NCBI GenBank assembly: GCA_038276395.1
Contig: JBBQAA010000063.1
Location: 1 to 50,599 of the forward strand
Reading direction: 5' to 3'
Source: JBBQAA01 sp038276395
GTDB taxonomy: Bacteria > Actinomycetota > Thermoleophilia > Solirubrobacterales > Solirubrobacteraceae
DNA: 50,599 nucleotides
The position numbers and the translations under genes are program-made. The notes under the pieces are model-generated. The model was not told where the DNA came from. It ran no database searches and saw nothing but the letters and a program-made list of their open reading frames with translations. Below, piece after piece: positions 25,121-32,493 of the stretch (positions are counted from its first letter, which is position 1; every line of letters begins with the position of its first letter).

Positions 25121-26491
25121 ATGCCGGAGAGCGCTTATGACTGCGTGGTCATCGGGTCGGGGCCGGGCGGCTACGTGGCCGCGATCCGCGCCGCGCAGCT
25201 CGGGATGCGGACCGCCGTCGTGGAGAAGGATCGCGTCGGCGGGCGCTGCCTGAACTACGCGTGCATCCCGGCCAAGGCGGTGCTCCGCTCCGCCGACCTG
25301 CTCACCGAGGTCCGCGAGGCGGGGGAGTACGGGATCACGGTGGGCGAGCCCACGGTCGATTTCGGCGCGATCTCGGCGCGGCGGGAGAAGGTCGTCTCGA
25401 CGCTGACCGGCGGGGTGAGCGGGCTGTTCAAGAAGAACGGGATCGAGCTGATCGAGGGCGAGGGGGCGCTGGCCGCCGCGGGCGGCGTGACCGTGGGCGG
25501 GCAGGAAATCGGCGCCCGCACCGTCGTCCTCGCCACCGGGTCGGTCAAGCTCCCGATCCCCGGCACCGAGTTCGGCGGGCGGATCATCGGCACCGAGGAG
25601 GCCTGGGCGCTCGAGGAGCTGCCGCGGACGCTGGCCGTCGTCGGCGCGGGCGCCTCCGGCGCGGAGATCGCCTCGGCCTACGCGCGCTTCGGCACCGAGG
25701 TCCACCTCTTCGAGGCGCTCGAGCGGGTCCTGCCCACCGAGGACGCCGACATCTCAAAGCTCGCCGAGCGCGGCCTGAAGAAGCAGGGGATGACCATCCA
25801 TACGAAGACGCTCGTGGAGAACGTCGAGTCGGGTGAGAGCTCGGTCACCTTCTCCTTCGGGGAGGAGCGCGGGGAGGCGGAGTGGCTCGTCATCGCCGCC
25901 GGGCGCGGGCCCGACGTCGCCGCGCTCGGCCTCGAGACGGGGGGCGTGAAGCTCGGGGAGCACGGCCTGATCGAGGTCGACGGCGCGCTGAAGACCTCCG
26001 CCCCCGGCGTCTACGCGATCGGCGACCTGGTGCCCGGGCCGGCGCTCGCGCACAAGGCGAGCGACGAGGGCATCATCGCCGTCGAGGACGCCGCCGGGCG
26101 CGCGACCCACGCGCTCTCCTACCCCGACATCCCGCGCGCGACGTTCTGCACGCCGAATGTCGCCTCCTTCGGGCTGACCGAGGAGCAGGCCAAGGCGGCG
26201 GGGCACGACGTCGTCGTCGGCAAGGTGCCCTACGGGGCCGTCGGCGCGGGCACGGTCTACGGGGACCGGACGGGGCTCGTCAAGCTCGTCGGCGATCGGA
26301 GGTACGGGGAGCTGCTCGGCGGACACATCATCGGCGCCAAGGCCACCGAGCTGATCCAGGAGCTCGTCAACGCGCAGGCGCTCGAGGGCGGCTTCCAGGA
26401 GGTCGCGAAGATCGTCCACGGCCACCCGACGCTCTCCGAGGGCGTGGCCGAGGCCGCCCGCGCGGCCGACGGCTGGCTCATCCACGGGTGA
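25121..26491 (+). CDS. lpd: Dihydrolipoyl dehydrogenase (E3)
   Basis: A 456-residue flavoprotein that reoxidises dihydrolipoamide with NAD in 2-oxoacid dehydrogenase complexes. It has an FAD motif (VIGSGPGGYVAAIRAAQLG), the redox disulphide in GGRCLNYACIPAKA (Cys-x4-Cys), a second Rossmann motif (LAVVGAGASGAEIAS), the FAD-binding YAIGDLV, and the C-terminal HGHPTLSE, where the His-Glu pair acts as base. All sites are intact. E1 and full E2 genes are not in the window, so the partner complex is unknown. It overlaps the next gene by four bases. Confidence 0.95.
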   Translation: MPESAYDCVVIGSGPGGYVAAIRAAQLGMRTAVVEKDRVGGRCLNYACIPAKAVLRSADLLTEVREAGEYGITVGEPTVDFGAISARREKVVSTLTGGVSGLFKKNGIELIEGEGALAAAGGVTVGGQEIGARTVVLATGSVKLPIPGTEFGGRIIGTEEAWALEELPRTLAVVGAGASGAEIASAYARFGTEVHLFEALERVLPTEDADISKLAERGLKKQGMTIHTKTLVENVESGESSVTFSFGEERGEAEWLVIAAGRGPDVAALGLETGGVKLGEHGLIEVDGALKTSAPGVYAIGDLVPGPALAHKASDEGIIAVEDAAGRATHALSYPDIPRATFCTPNVASFGLTEEQAKAAGHDVVVGKVPYGAVGAGTVYGDRTGLVKLVGDRRYGELLGGHIIGAKATELIQELVNAQALEGGFQEVAKIVHGHPTLSEGVAEAARAADGWLIHG

Positions 26492-27042
26492 GCGCCGGCC
26501 GGGCCTGGCGGCAGGGGCCGCCCGAGCAGCCCGTGTTCCTCTTCGACCTCGGCTCCCCGAGCGCCTGGCTCGTGGCCGAGCGGATCCTGACCGAGCTGCC
26601 CGAGTTGGCGGAATGGGTGCCCGTCCAACTCGGCGCCGAGGTGGACCCGGACTGGGCGGCGGTGGCCGACGGGGCGCCGCTGCCGCTGCGGCGTCCGGCG
26701 CGGTGGCCGCCGGAGACGGAGCGGGTCGCCCGCGCGGCGACGTTTGCCAAGGGCGGCGGGAAGGGCGTCGGCTTCGCCCTGGCCACCTTCCGCCAGGCGT
26801 TCGCGGCGGGCCGCGACCTGGCGGCGCCCGAGACGATGTTCCTCGCCGGCGCGGCTGCGGAGATCCATCCGGCCGCGCTCGAGCGCGCGGTCACGCTGCG
26901 GGGCCCGGCGGCCACGCTCGCCGCCGCCACGGCGGCGGCGCGGGCGCTCGGGGTCGGCGCGGGGCCGGCGATCGCCCGGGGAGCGGTCGTGTGGGAGGGC
27001 CCGGACTGCCTGGCCGCGGCCACCGCGGCCCTCGCGGGATGA
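26488..27042 (+). CDS. DsbA-like thioredoxin-fold protein
   Basis: A 184-residue protein resembling the DSBA/2-hydroxychromene-2-carboxylate isomerase group: FLFDLGSPSAWLVAERI at the first strand, a helical insertion, and a late cis-Pro region near VGAGPAIARGAVVWEG. The CxxC or Ser of the redox centre is not obvious after the first strand; the segment reads DLGSPSAW, as in isomerase-type members. It may bind glutathione or another thiol. GTG 26488 overlaps the lpd stop, and the end overlaps the next ATG. Confidence 0.72.
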   Translation: MSAGRAWRQGPPEQPVFLFDLGSPSAWLVAERILTELPELAEWVPVQLGAEVDPDWAAVADGAPLPLRRPARWPPETERVARAATFAKGGGKGVGFALATFRQAFAAGRDLAAPETMFLAGAAAEIHPAALERAVTLRGPAATLAAATAAARALGVGAGPAIARGAVVWEGPDCLAAATAALAG

Positions 27043-27287
27043 GCGCGCGGGACGCCTTCCGCGTCGTCCACACCCGCGCGGGGCGCGGCCCCGCCTTCCT
27101 CGCCGCGGCCGGGTGGGTCGACCACGTCGAGGTCGTCGAGCTCGCGGGCGGCGAGGTCGTCTACTTCTGGGATCTGGCGCCGCGGGACGCGGCCCGGGTG
27201 GCGCGGGCGCTCAGGGAGGACCTCGGCGCGCTGGACCGTGAGGCGTTCCTGGCGGCGTGGGCGCGCGCGGCGGAGGAAGGGCGGTAG
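27039..27287 (+). CDS. Small conserved-looking protein of unknown function
   Basis: An 82-residue soluble protein: two short strands around VEVVELAGGEVVYFWDL, then two helices (PRDAARVARALREDL and DREAFLAAWARAAEEG). ATG 27039 overlaps the stop of the DsbA-like gene (ATGA), which supports translation. I do not recognise the family. It may work with the DsbA-like protein or with Lpd. Confidence 0.65.
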   Translation: MSARDAFRVVHTRAGRGPAFLAAAGWVDHVEVVELAGGEVVYFWDLAPRDAARVARALREDLGALDREAFLAAWARAAEEGR

Positions 27288-27372
27288 GCGGGGCGCGGGC
27301 GGGCGTTCTCCGCCGGCGCGGGGAGGCTGGGGAAGGAGGGGCGCGGGGCGGCCGGGGGCGGGCGCGCGGCGG

Positions 27373-27486
27373 CGTTGCTTTGTTGCCTTCGTGCGGTGGG
27401 ATCGCGTCGATGCGGCGAAGCGGTTGTGGGGCGACCGTTTCGTTGACGTGATCCGCTGGGCCCGCTCTCCATGCAACAAAGCGACG
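27373..27486 (+). repeat. Palindromic intergenic element, copy B
   Basis: A 114-base element between convergent genes (stops at 27287 and 27500). The ends pair perfectly (CTTTGTTGC with GCAACAAAG). An inner 12-bp stem joins GGATCGCGTCGA to TTGACGTGATCC, and the central hairpin CGAAGCGGTTGT-GGG-GCGACCGTTTCG pairs over 12 positions counting G-T. Differences from copy A often keep the pairing (GC/GT becoming AT/TG), so structure seems to be conserved. Confidence 0.72.
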
Positions 27487-27499
27487 GCCTCCGGGCCGG

Positions 27500-27919
27500 C
27501 TACGCGGCATCGCGCCGAGGGGGTCGACCGTCTCCCTCGGCCGCCCGCGCCAGGTTTCGCACGAGCAGGCCCACGAGCGGGCCGTAGGTCACCCGGAGGA
27601 CGGCCTCGGCCGCCGCCGGCGCCTCGATGACCAGGACGATCTCGCAGCCGTCCTCCCGGGCCTGCACCCGGTGCTCGAGCTCGACGCCCGCCACGCGCCA
27701 GCGCCAGGAGCGCACGCCGCGTTCGAGGATCGTCGCCGGGACGGGCACGAGGCCGAGGAGGCGCACGACGCCCCGCGCGCCCGCGCGGACCTCCGGCTCT
27801 CCGAGCCCGCGCGCGCCGCGGACGTGCGGCGCCCACTCGTGCCACCGGCCGGGGCGCGCGAGGAGCGCCCAGGCCGTGGCCGGGTCGGCGGAGGATCGTG
27901 CGCGATGGTCGAGGCTCAT
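27500..27919 (-). CDS. SRPBCC/polyketide-cyclase-like protein
   Basis: A 139-residue START/SRPBCC-fold protein: an opening strand (MSLDHRARSSADPATAWALL), WHEWAPHVRGARGLGEPEVRAGA, then antiparallel strands with RSWRWRVAGVELEHRVQAR, and a long last helix (LVGLLVRNLARAAE). Such proteins bind lipids or hydrophobic ligands. ATG 27919 fits the domain start exactly and overlaps the start region of the divergent histidine kinase. Upstream in-frame codons reach further but add no conserved sequence. Confidence 0.8.
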   Translation of the reverse strand: MSLDHRARSSADPATAWALLARPGRWHEWAPHVRGARGLGEPEVRAGARGVVRLLGLVPVPATILERGVRSWRWRVAGVELEHRVQAREDGCEIVLVIEAPAAAEAVLRVTYGPLVGLLVRNLARAAEGDGRPPRRDAA

Positions 27920-27950
27920 GCGTACCCGTGAGTACGGGGCACGCTGCGAT

Positions 27951-29615
27951 ATGGTGCGCCGCAGGGTGAACGTGGGAACCTCTCCGCACCCGCCGGTCCC
28001 GCCGGCCGAGGCCCGTGAGAGCCTGCTCATGGCGGTGACGGCGTCGATCCAGGACGCCGTCGTGTCGGTCGGGGCCGATCAGCGGATCACGTTCTGGAAC
28101 CCCGCCGCCGAGCGGATGCTCGGGTGGTCGGCGGCGGAGGCGATCGGGCGGCCGCTCACGATGATCATTCCCGAGCGCCTGCACGACGCGCACCTGGCCG
28201 GGATCGCGCGGGTCGCGGGCGGCGCGCCCCCCAAGCTGATCGGCGGCCCGCCGGTCGAGCTCGTGGCCCGCTGTCGCGATGGCACGGAGACGCCGATCGA
28301 GCTCGCGCTCGGGCGCTACGTCGAGGCCGGGAACTCGTTCTACACCGGGGTGCTGCGCGACATCAGGGAGCGCGTGCGCCTGCGGCGCTACGAGGCGGCT
28401 CAGGAGCGGGTGGCCGCCGCGCTCCTGACCGAGGGGGATGACGCGGCGGTCGCCCGGGCGGCCCTCGCCGCCCTCGGCGCCGGGCTCGGCTGGAGCCTCG
28501 GGGCGCTGTGGCTGAACGACGCCGGGGCGCTCGTCTGCTGCGCCACGTGGGCCGCGGAGGGGATCGCCGCCGAAGGCTTCACGCGGAGCTCCGCGCGCCT
28601 TCGCCTGCGAGCGGGCGAAGGGCTCCCCGGCCGGGTCGCCGAGACCCGCGGGACGGTGTGGATCGAGGACGTCGGCGCGAGCTCCGACTTCGCCCGCGCC
28701 GCCGAGGCCGTCGCGGCCGGGATGCACGCGGCGGTGGGGATCCCCCTCGTCGCCGACGACGAGCTCGTCGGCACCCTCGAGTTCCTCCTGCCCCAGGTCG
28801 CCTCCCACGACGAGGAGCTCGCGCGCCTGTTGGAGGGGGTCTCCGCGCAGCTCGGCTGGGTCTTCCTGCGCAAGCGCTCCGAGCGCGCGCTCGCCGCCCA
28901 GGCCCGCGAGCTCGCTCGCCGCGCGGAGGAGCTTGAGCGCTCCAACGAGGACCTCGAGCGCTTCGCCTACGTCGCCTCTCACGACCTCTCCGAGCCGCTC
29001 CGCACGATCGCCGGCTTCGTCCAGCTCCTGCGTGATCGTCACGCCCAGGGCCTCGACCCGCAGGGGCTCGAGTTCCTCGACTTCGCCCAGCAGGGCGCCG
29101 TGCGGATGCGAGCCATCATCGACGATCTGCTCTCCTACTCCCGTGTGGGCCGCGCCGAGCTCCGCCCCGAGCGCCTGGACCTCGGCACGCTCGTGGCCGA
29201 GGTCCGCGCCGCGCTCGCGCGGCAGATCGAGGAGGCGGGCGCGAGCTTTCGGATCGGGGACCTGCCGACGGTCAGCGGCGACCCGAACCAGCTCTCCCAG
29301 GTCTTCCAGAACCTCGTCTCCAACGCGGTCAAGTTCCGCGGCCCGGAACCGCCGGAGATCTGCGTGAGGGCGGAGCGGGAGGCGCGTCGCTGGCGGATCC
29401 TCGTGGAGGACAACGGGATCGGCATCGATCCCAAGCAGGGCGAGCGCGTCTTTGAGATGTTCGTGCGCCTGCACCGGCGCGAGGAGTACGAGGGAACCGG
29501 CATCGGTCTCGCGCTGTGCCGGCGGATCCTCGAGCGCCACGGCGGCACCGTCGCCGTCGAGCCGCGGGACGAGGGCGGCACGCGTGTCGTCCTCACGATG
29601 CCGGCGAGCGCGTAG
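27951..29615 (+). CDS. PAS-GAF histidine kinase (orphan)
   Basis: A 554-residue sensor kinase without membrane segments. A PAS domain (about residues 25-140) has the ITFWNPAAERMLGW and GRPLTMIIPERL motifs. A GAF domain (about 160-300) carries GEGLPGRVAETRGTVWIEDV and AAVGIPLVADDELVG. A short coiled coil leads to HisKA with H344 in SHDLSEPLRTIAGFVQLL. The ATPase domain has N (FQNLVSNAVKF), G1 (EDNGIGID) and G2 (GTGIGLALC) boxes. No response regulator is adjacent. The start is uncertain: ATG 27951 was chosen, while ATG 27918 would overlap the divergent start and ATG 28029 is shorter. Confidence 0.92.
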   Translation: MVRRRVNVGTSPHPPVPPAEARESLLMAVTASIQDAVVSVGADQRITFWNPAAERMLGWSAAEAIGRPLTMIIPERLHDAHLAGIARVAGGAPPKLIGGPPVELVARCRDGTETPIELALGRYVEAGNSFYTGVLRDIRERVRLRRYEAAQERVAAALLTEGDDAAVARAALAALGAGLGWSLGALWLNDAGALVCCATWAAEGIAAEGFTRSSARLRLRAGEGLPGRVAETRGTVWIEDVGASSDFARAAEAVAAGMHAAVGIPLVADDELVGTLEFLLPQVASHDEELARLLEGVSAQLGWVFLRKRSERALAAQARELARRAEELERSNEDLERFAYVASHDLSEPLRTIAGFVQLLRDRHAQGLDPQGLEFLDFAQQGAVRMRAIIDDLLSYSRVGRAELRPERLDLGTLVAEVRAALARQIEEAGASFRIGDLPTVSGDPNQLSQVFQNLVSNAVKFRGPEPPEICVRAEREARRWRILVEDNGIGIDPKQGERVFEMFVRLHRREEYEGTGIGLALCRRILERHGGTVAVEPRDEGGTRVVLTMPASA

Positions 29616-30272
29616 GTGGCCGGCCCGAGCGCCGGCGTGCGGGGCGAGCGGCGGGCGGAGGAGCTCTCCCGCGCGCAGGCCGCGCTCGCCCGGCGCGTGG
29701 CCGAGGCGCGAGCCACGGTGCCGGATCTCACGCTCGAGACCGAGGTCGAGGTGAGCGGTGGGCGGGGCGGCGAGCACGTACTCGATCGCGTCCTCGTCGC
29801 CCTCGCCGCGGCCCTGCGCGCGCACCCGCGCGCCAACGGCGGCTACCGCGACGGCGCCTGGGCGCTCGGCGACCGGGTCAACCTCGCCCTCGCCGTCGAG
29901 CACGAGGACAGCTTCGTCCTGCCCGTCCTGCGTGACGCCGACGCGCTCGAGCCCGCCGAGCTGGCCGGCCGCCGCGCGGCGCTCGTGCAGCGCGCGCGGG
30001 CGGGCGGGCTCACCGCCCCGGAGCTCGCGGGGGCGACGTTCACCGTCTGGCCGGCCGAGCCGGGCGTCCACCGTCTCGTGCCCGTGCCCGTACCCGGCCA
30101 GGCCGGCGCGCTCGGCCTCGGCGCGCCGCGGGCGGCGCCGGTCGTGCGGGGCGGGGAGGTGCAGGCCGGCGAGCTCGTCGCCCTCACGCTCGTGACCGAT
30201 CACCGGATCCTCTTCGGCGCCGCCGCCGCGGCGTTTCTCGCCGACGTCGCGGCTGGGTTGTCCGTTTCATAG
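29616..30272 (+). CDS. 2-oxoacid dehydrogenase E2-like catalytic core without lipoyl domain
   Basis: A 218-residue protein covering only the acyltransferase core of E2 enzymes. It has the RRVAEARATVPDLTLETEVEV opening, NGGYRDGAW, VNLALAVEHEDSFVLPVLRD, ELAGATFTVW and the terminal DHRILFGAAAAAFLADV. No lipoyl domain, E3-binding domain or mobile linker precedes it. In the catalytic motif DHRxxDG the Asp is replaced by Phe (F200) while H196 remains. It starts with GTG directly after the kinase stop. It could be a scaffold, a CoA-dependent acyltransferase with another donor, or a decaying enzyme. Confidence 0.8.
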   Translation: MAGPSAGVRGERRAEELSRAQAALARRVAEARATVPDLTLETEVEVSGGRGGEHVLDRVLVALAAALRAHPRANGGYRDGAWALGDRVNLALAVEHEDSFVLPVLRDADALEPAELAGRRAALVQRARAGGLTAPELAGATFTVWPAEPGVHRLVPVPVPGQAGALGLGAPRAAPVVRGGEVQAGELVALTLVTDHRILFGAAAAAFLADVAAGLSVS

Positions 30273-30309
30273 AAGGGTTTGCTCCGCTTCCCGGCGTAGG
30301 GGGGCCGGG

Positions 30310-31164
30310 ATGCGCCGGTTCATCGCCTCGCTCGCGCTGCTGTGCGCCCTCGCGCTGCCGGCACCCGCCGCCGCCCGGGGCAGCGGGTACGTCGCCGCGC
30401 TGCAGGTCGCGCTGCGCGCGCACGGCCTCTACGCCGAGGGGATCGACGGCTACGCCGGGCCCGCGACGCGGCGGGCTCTGCGTTTCTTCCAGCGCCGTCG
30501 CGGGCTCGCCGTCGACGGGATCGCCGGCCCCCGCACGCGCCGCGCCCTCGGGCGACTCGGCCGTCATCTCTACGGCCGGCGGGTGCTCCGGCCCGACGCG
30601 GTCGGCTGGGACGTCTCCGCGCTCGAGTTCCTGCTCGCCTGGCAGGGCTTCCCGAGCGGGCACTTCGACGGCGGCTTCGGCAGCCATGTCGAGCGCGCGC
30701 TCCTGGCCTTCCAGCGCCGGGCGGGGGTGCTCGCCGATGGGGTGGCCGGCCCGGTCACCCTCCGTCTCCTGCGCGGGCGGGACCCGCGCTGCCCGCTCGC
30801 CCTCGCCCGCCCGGTCGGCGGCCCGGTCGGCTCGCGCTTCGGCCCGCGCGGCGACGCCTTCCACCCGGGTCTCGACTTCGTCGCGCCCTACGGCGCGCTC
30901 GTGCGCGCGGCGCGCACCGGACGCGTCGTCTTCGCGGGCTACGACCCCGGCGGCTACGGCAACCTCGTGGTCATCGCCCACGGCTACGGCGTCGTGACGA
31001 TGTACGCGCACCTGTCGGCGATCGGGGTGTCGCGCGGGCGCTATGTCGCAACGGGGAGCCCGGGCGGCCGCGTCGGCGCCACCGGCCTGGCCACCGGTCC
31101 CCACCTGCACTTCGAGGTGCGTGTGCGCGGCGCCGCGGTCGACCCCGCGCCCGCGCTGCGGTGA
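30310..31164 (+). CDS. Secreted M23 metallopeptidase with two peptidoglycan-binding repeats
   Basis: A 284-residue exported protein. Residues 1-24 are a signal peptide (MRRFIASLALLCALALPAPA). Two PG_binding_1 repeats follow (about residues 30-85 and 95-155), each with a GIDGYAG/DGVAG-type turn and RALRFFQRR/RALLAFQRR helix. The M23 domain (about 170-280) has the zinc ligands in HPGLDF and HLHFEVR, and a MYAHLS motif. It probably cuts cell-wall peptides during growth. It ends 2 bases before the convergent gene on the minus strand. Confidence 0.94.
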   Translation: MRRFIASLALLCALALPAPAAARGSGYVAALQVALRAHGLYAEGIDGYAGPATRRALRFFQRRRGLAVDGIAGPRTRRALGRLGRHLYGRRVLRPDAVGWDVSALEFLLAWQGFPSGHFDGGFGSHVERALLAFQRRAGVLADGVAGPVTLRLLRGRDPRCPLALARPVGGPVGSRFGPRGDAFHPGLDFVAPYGALVRAARTGRVVFAGYDPGGYGNLVVIAHGYGVVTMYAHLSAIGVSRGRYVATGSPGGRVGATGLATGPHLHFEVRVRGAAVDPAPALR

Positions 31165-31166
31165 GC

Positions 31167-31748
31167 TCAGCCCCCGCGCGCCATCCAGCTCGAGTTCGGC
31201 TCGTGGCCGTCCCTGAGCACGCGCGGCGGCGAGGCGTCGAGGTGGACGATCACGCAGTAGGGCCGGGACGGGTCCCCGGTGGGCACGCAGGAGCGGTAGA
31301 CCTTCCCCGCGTCGACCCGGATCGTGTCGGCGCCGGCGAGATTCCGGCGGGCGGCGGGCGGCCCTGAGCGCACGACCGCGAGGCGGACGAAGGCGAGCGC
31401 GCGGGTAGTGGCGCGCGCCTCCCGCGCCACGGCGGCGTGGTTCAGGAGGCCGCCGGCCACGAGCGCCAGCGTGACGGCGCCGACGGCCAGCGCCCCCGCC
31501 GCGTCGGCGGCGACGACCCGCGGCAGGTCGGGGCGCACGCGGCGCAGCAGTACGGCGCCGATGCTCGCCGCCAGGGCGACCGCGGCGAGATCGAGGAAGC
31601 CGGCGAGCAGCAGCGCCGGGACGAGTCCCGTGTGCAGTCCCGTGAGCGGGAAGGCGTGCAGCCACAGGCCGCCGGCGAGCGCGCCGACGGCGAACGCGGG
31701 CCAGAGCCACGCGCCTCTGAGCCTCCAGCGCAGGCGGGTCAGGCGCAC
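31167..31748 (-). CDS. Membrane protein with extracytoplasmic C-terminal domain
   Basis: A 193-residue protein with three hydrophobic helices (WLWPAFAVGALAGGLWLH, GLVPALLLAGFLDLAAVALA, AADAAGALAVGAVTLALVAG). They are followed by a ~75-residue hydrophilic end with two Cys (VYRSCVPTG, PYCVIVHLD) that could form a disulphide outside the cell. The family is not recognised. GTG 31748 is preceded by TACCCT at 7 bases, and this element overlaps the TACGCT of divergent lipB. Confidence 0.72.
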   Translation of the reverse strand: MRLTRLRWRLRGAWLWPAFAVGALAGGLWLHAFPLTGLHTGLVPALLLAGFLDLAAVALAASIGAVLLRRVRPDLPRVVAADAAGALAVGAVTLALVAGGLLNHAAVAREARATTRALAFVRLAVVRSGPPAARRNLAGADTIRVDAGKVYRSCVPTGDPSRPYCVIVHLDASPPRVLRDGHEPNSSWMARGG

Positions 31749-31755
31749 CCGGCCG

Positions 31756-31765
31756 AGGGTACGCT
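31756..31765. promoter_or_regulatory. Overlapping divergent -10 elements (AGGGTACGCT)
   Basis: TACGCT at 31760-31765 lies 7 bases before the lipB GTG, and TACCCT on the other strand (31761-31756) lies 7 bases before the membrane-protein GTG. The two hexamers share the central TA, so both promoters could not be occupied at once. Confidence 0.45.
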
Positions 31766-31772
31766 CCCCCGC

Positions 31773-32483
31773 GTGGGTGTCGCGCCGGAAGAGCTGTGGG
31801 TCTGTCATCTCGGGCGGGTGCCCTATCCCGACGCGCTGGCGCTGCAGGAGGAGCTGCGCGCCGTGCGCCAGGCCGGCGCAATCCCCGATACCGCGCTCCT
31901 GCTCGAGCACCCGCCGGTGTACACGCTCGGGCGGCGCTCGGAGGCCGGCGACCTGCCCATGGGGGAGGACTGGTACCGGGGCCAGGGCTTCGCCGTCGAG
32001 CGCGTTGATCGCGGCGGGCGCCTGACCTATCACGGCCCGGGCCAGCTCGTCGGCTACCCGATCGTCGGGGTCACCGACGTCGTCGCCTACGTGCGCTCCC
32101 TTGAGGCCGCGGTCGTGGCCGCGCTGGCCGACGAGGGGATCTCCGCCCGCATCCGCACCGAGGAGGGGCCGGACTACACCGGCGTGTGGATCGGGGAGCG
32201 GAAGGTCGCCTCGATCGGCGTCCACGTGCAGAAGGGGGTGGCCACCCACGGCCTCGCCGTCAACGTCGAGAACGACCTGCAGCCCTTCGAGTGGGTCGTC
32301 CCCTGCGGCCTCGATCACGTGCGCATGACCTCCGTGCGGCGGGAGAACGGCACCGCCGAACTGCGCTGCTTCCGCCGGCACGCCGCCCACCGGCTGGCCG
32401 AGGCGCTCTCCCGCCGGCAGCGGATCGTCCCCCGCGCCCGGCTCCTGCGCGTGCTGCGCGAGGCCGGCGCGGGCGTCGCGTAG
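31773..32483 (+). CDS. lipB: Octanoyltransferase LipB
   Basis: A 236-residue enzyme that moves the octanoyl group from acyl carrier protein to lipoyl domains. It has LLLEHPPVYTLGRRS, RGGRLTYHGPGQLVGYP, the catalytic Lys in ERKVASIGVHV, and the catalytic Cys in PCGLDHVRMTSV. ATHGLAVNVENDLQPF is also typical. GTG 31773 fits the family N-terminus. lipA follows after 10 bases, forming a lipoate operon with a rhomboid protease and further genes. Confidence 0.96.
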   Translation: MGVAPEELWVCHLGRVPYPDALALQEELRAVRQAGAIPDTALLLEHPPVYTLGRRSEAGDLPMGEDWYRGQGFAVERVDRGGRLTYHGPGQLVGYPIVGVTDVVAYVRSLEAAVVAALADEGISARIRTEEGPDYTGVWIGERKVASIGVHVQKGVATHGLAVNVENDLQPFEWVVPCGLDHVRMTSVRRENGTAELRCFRRHAAHRLAEALSRRQRIVPRARLLRVLREAGAGVA

Positions 32484-32493
32484 CCTCATCGCC

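Noticed and set aside
27921..27940. Operator-like CGTAC/GTACG inverted repeat before the histidine kinase
   Set aside because: The arms are only 5 bp with no further symmetry, so it could arise by chance.
26478..30203. A minus-strand open frame of more than 1200 codons
   Set aside because: It runs antisense to the DsbA-like, small-protein, kinase and E2-like genes and through repeat copy B. No domain is recognisable and composition explains it.
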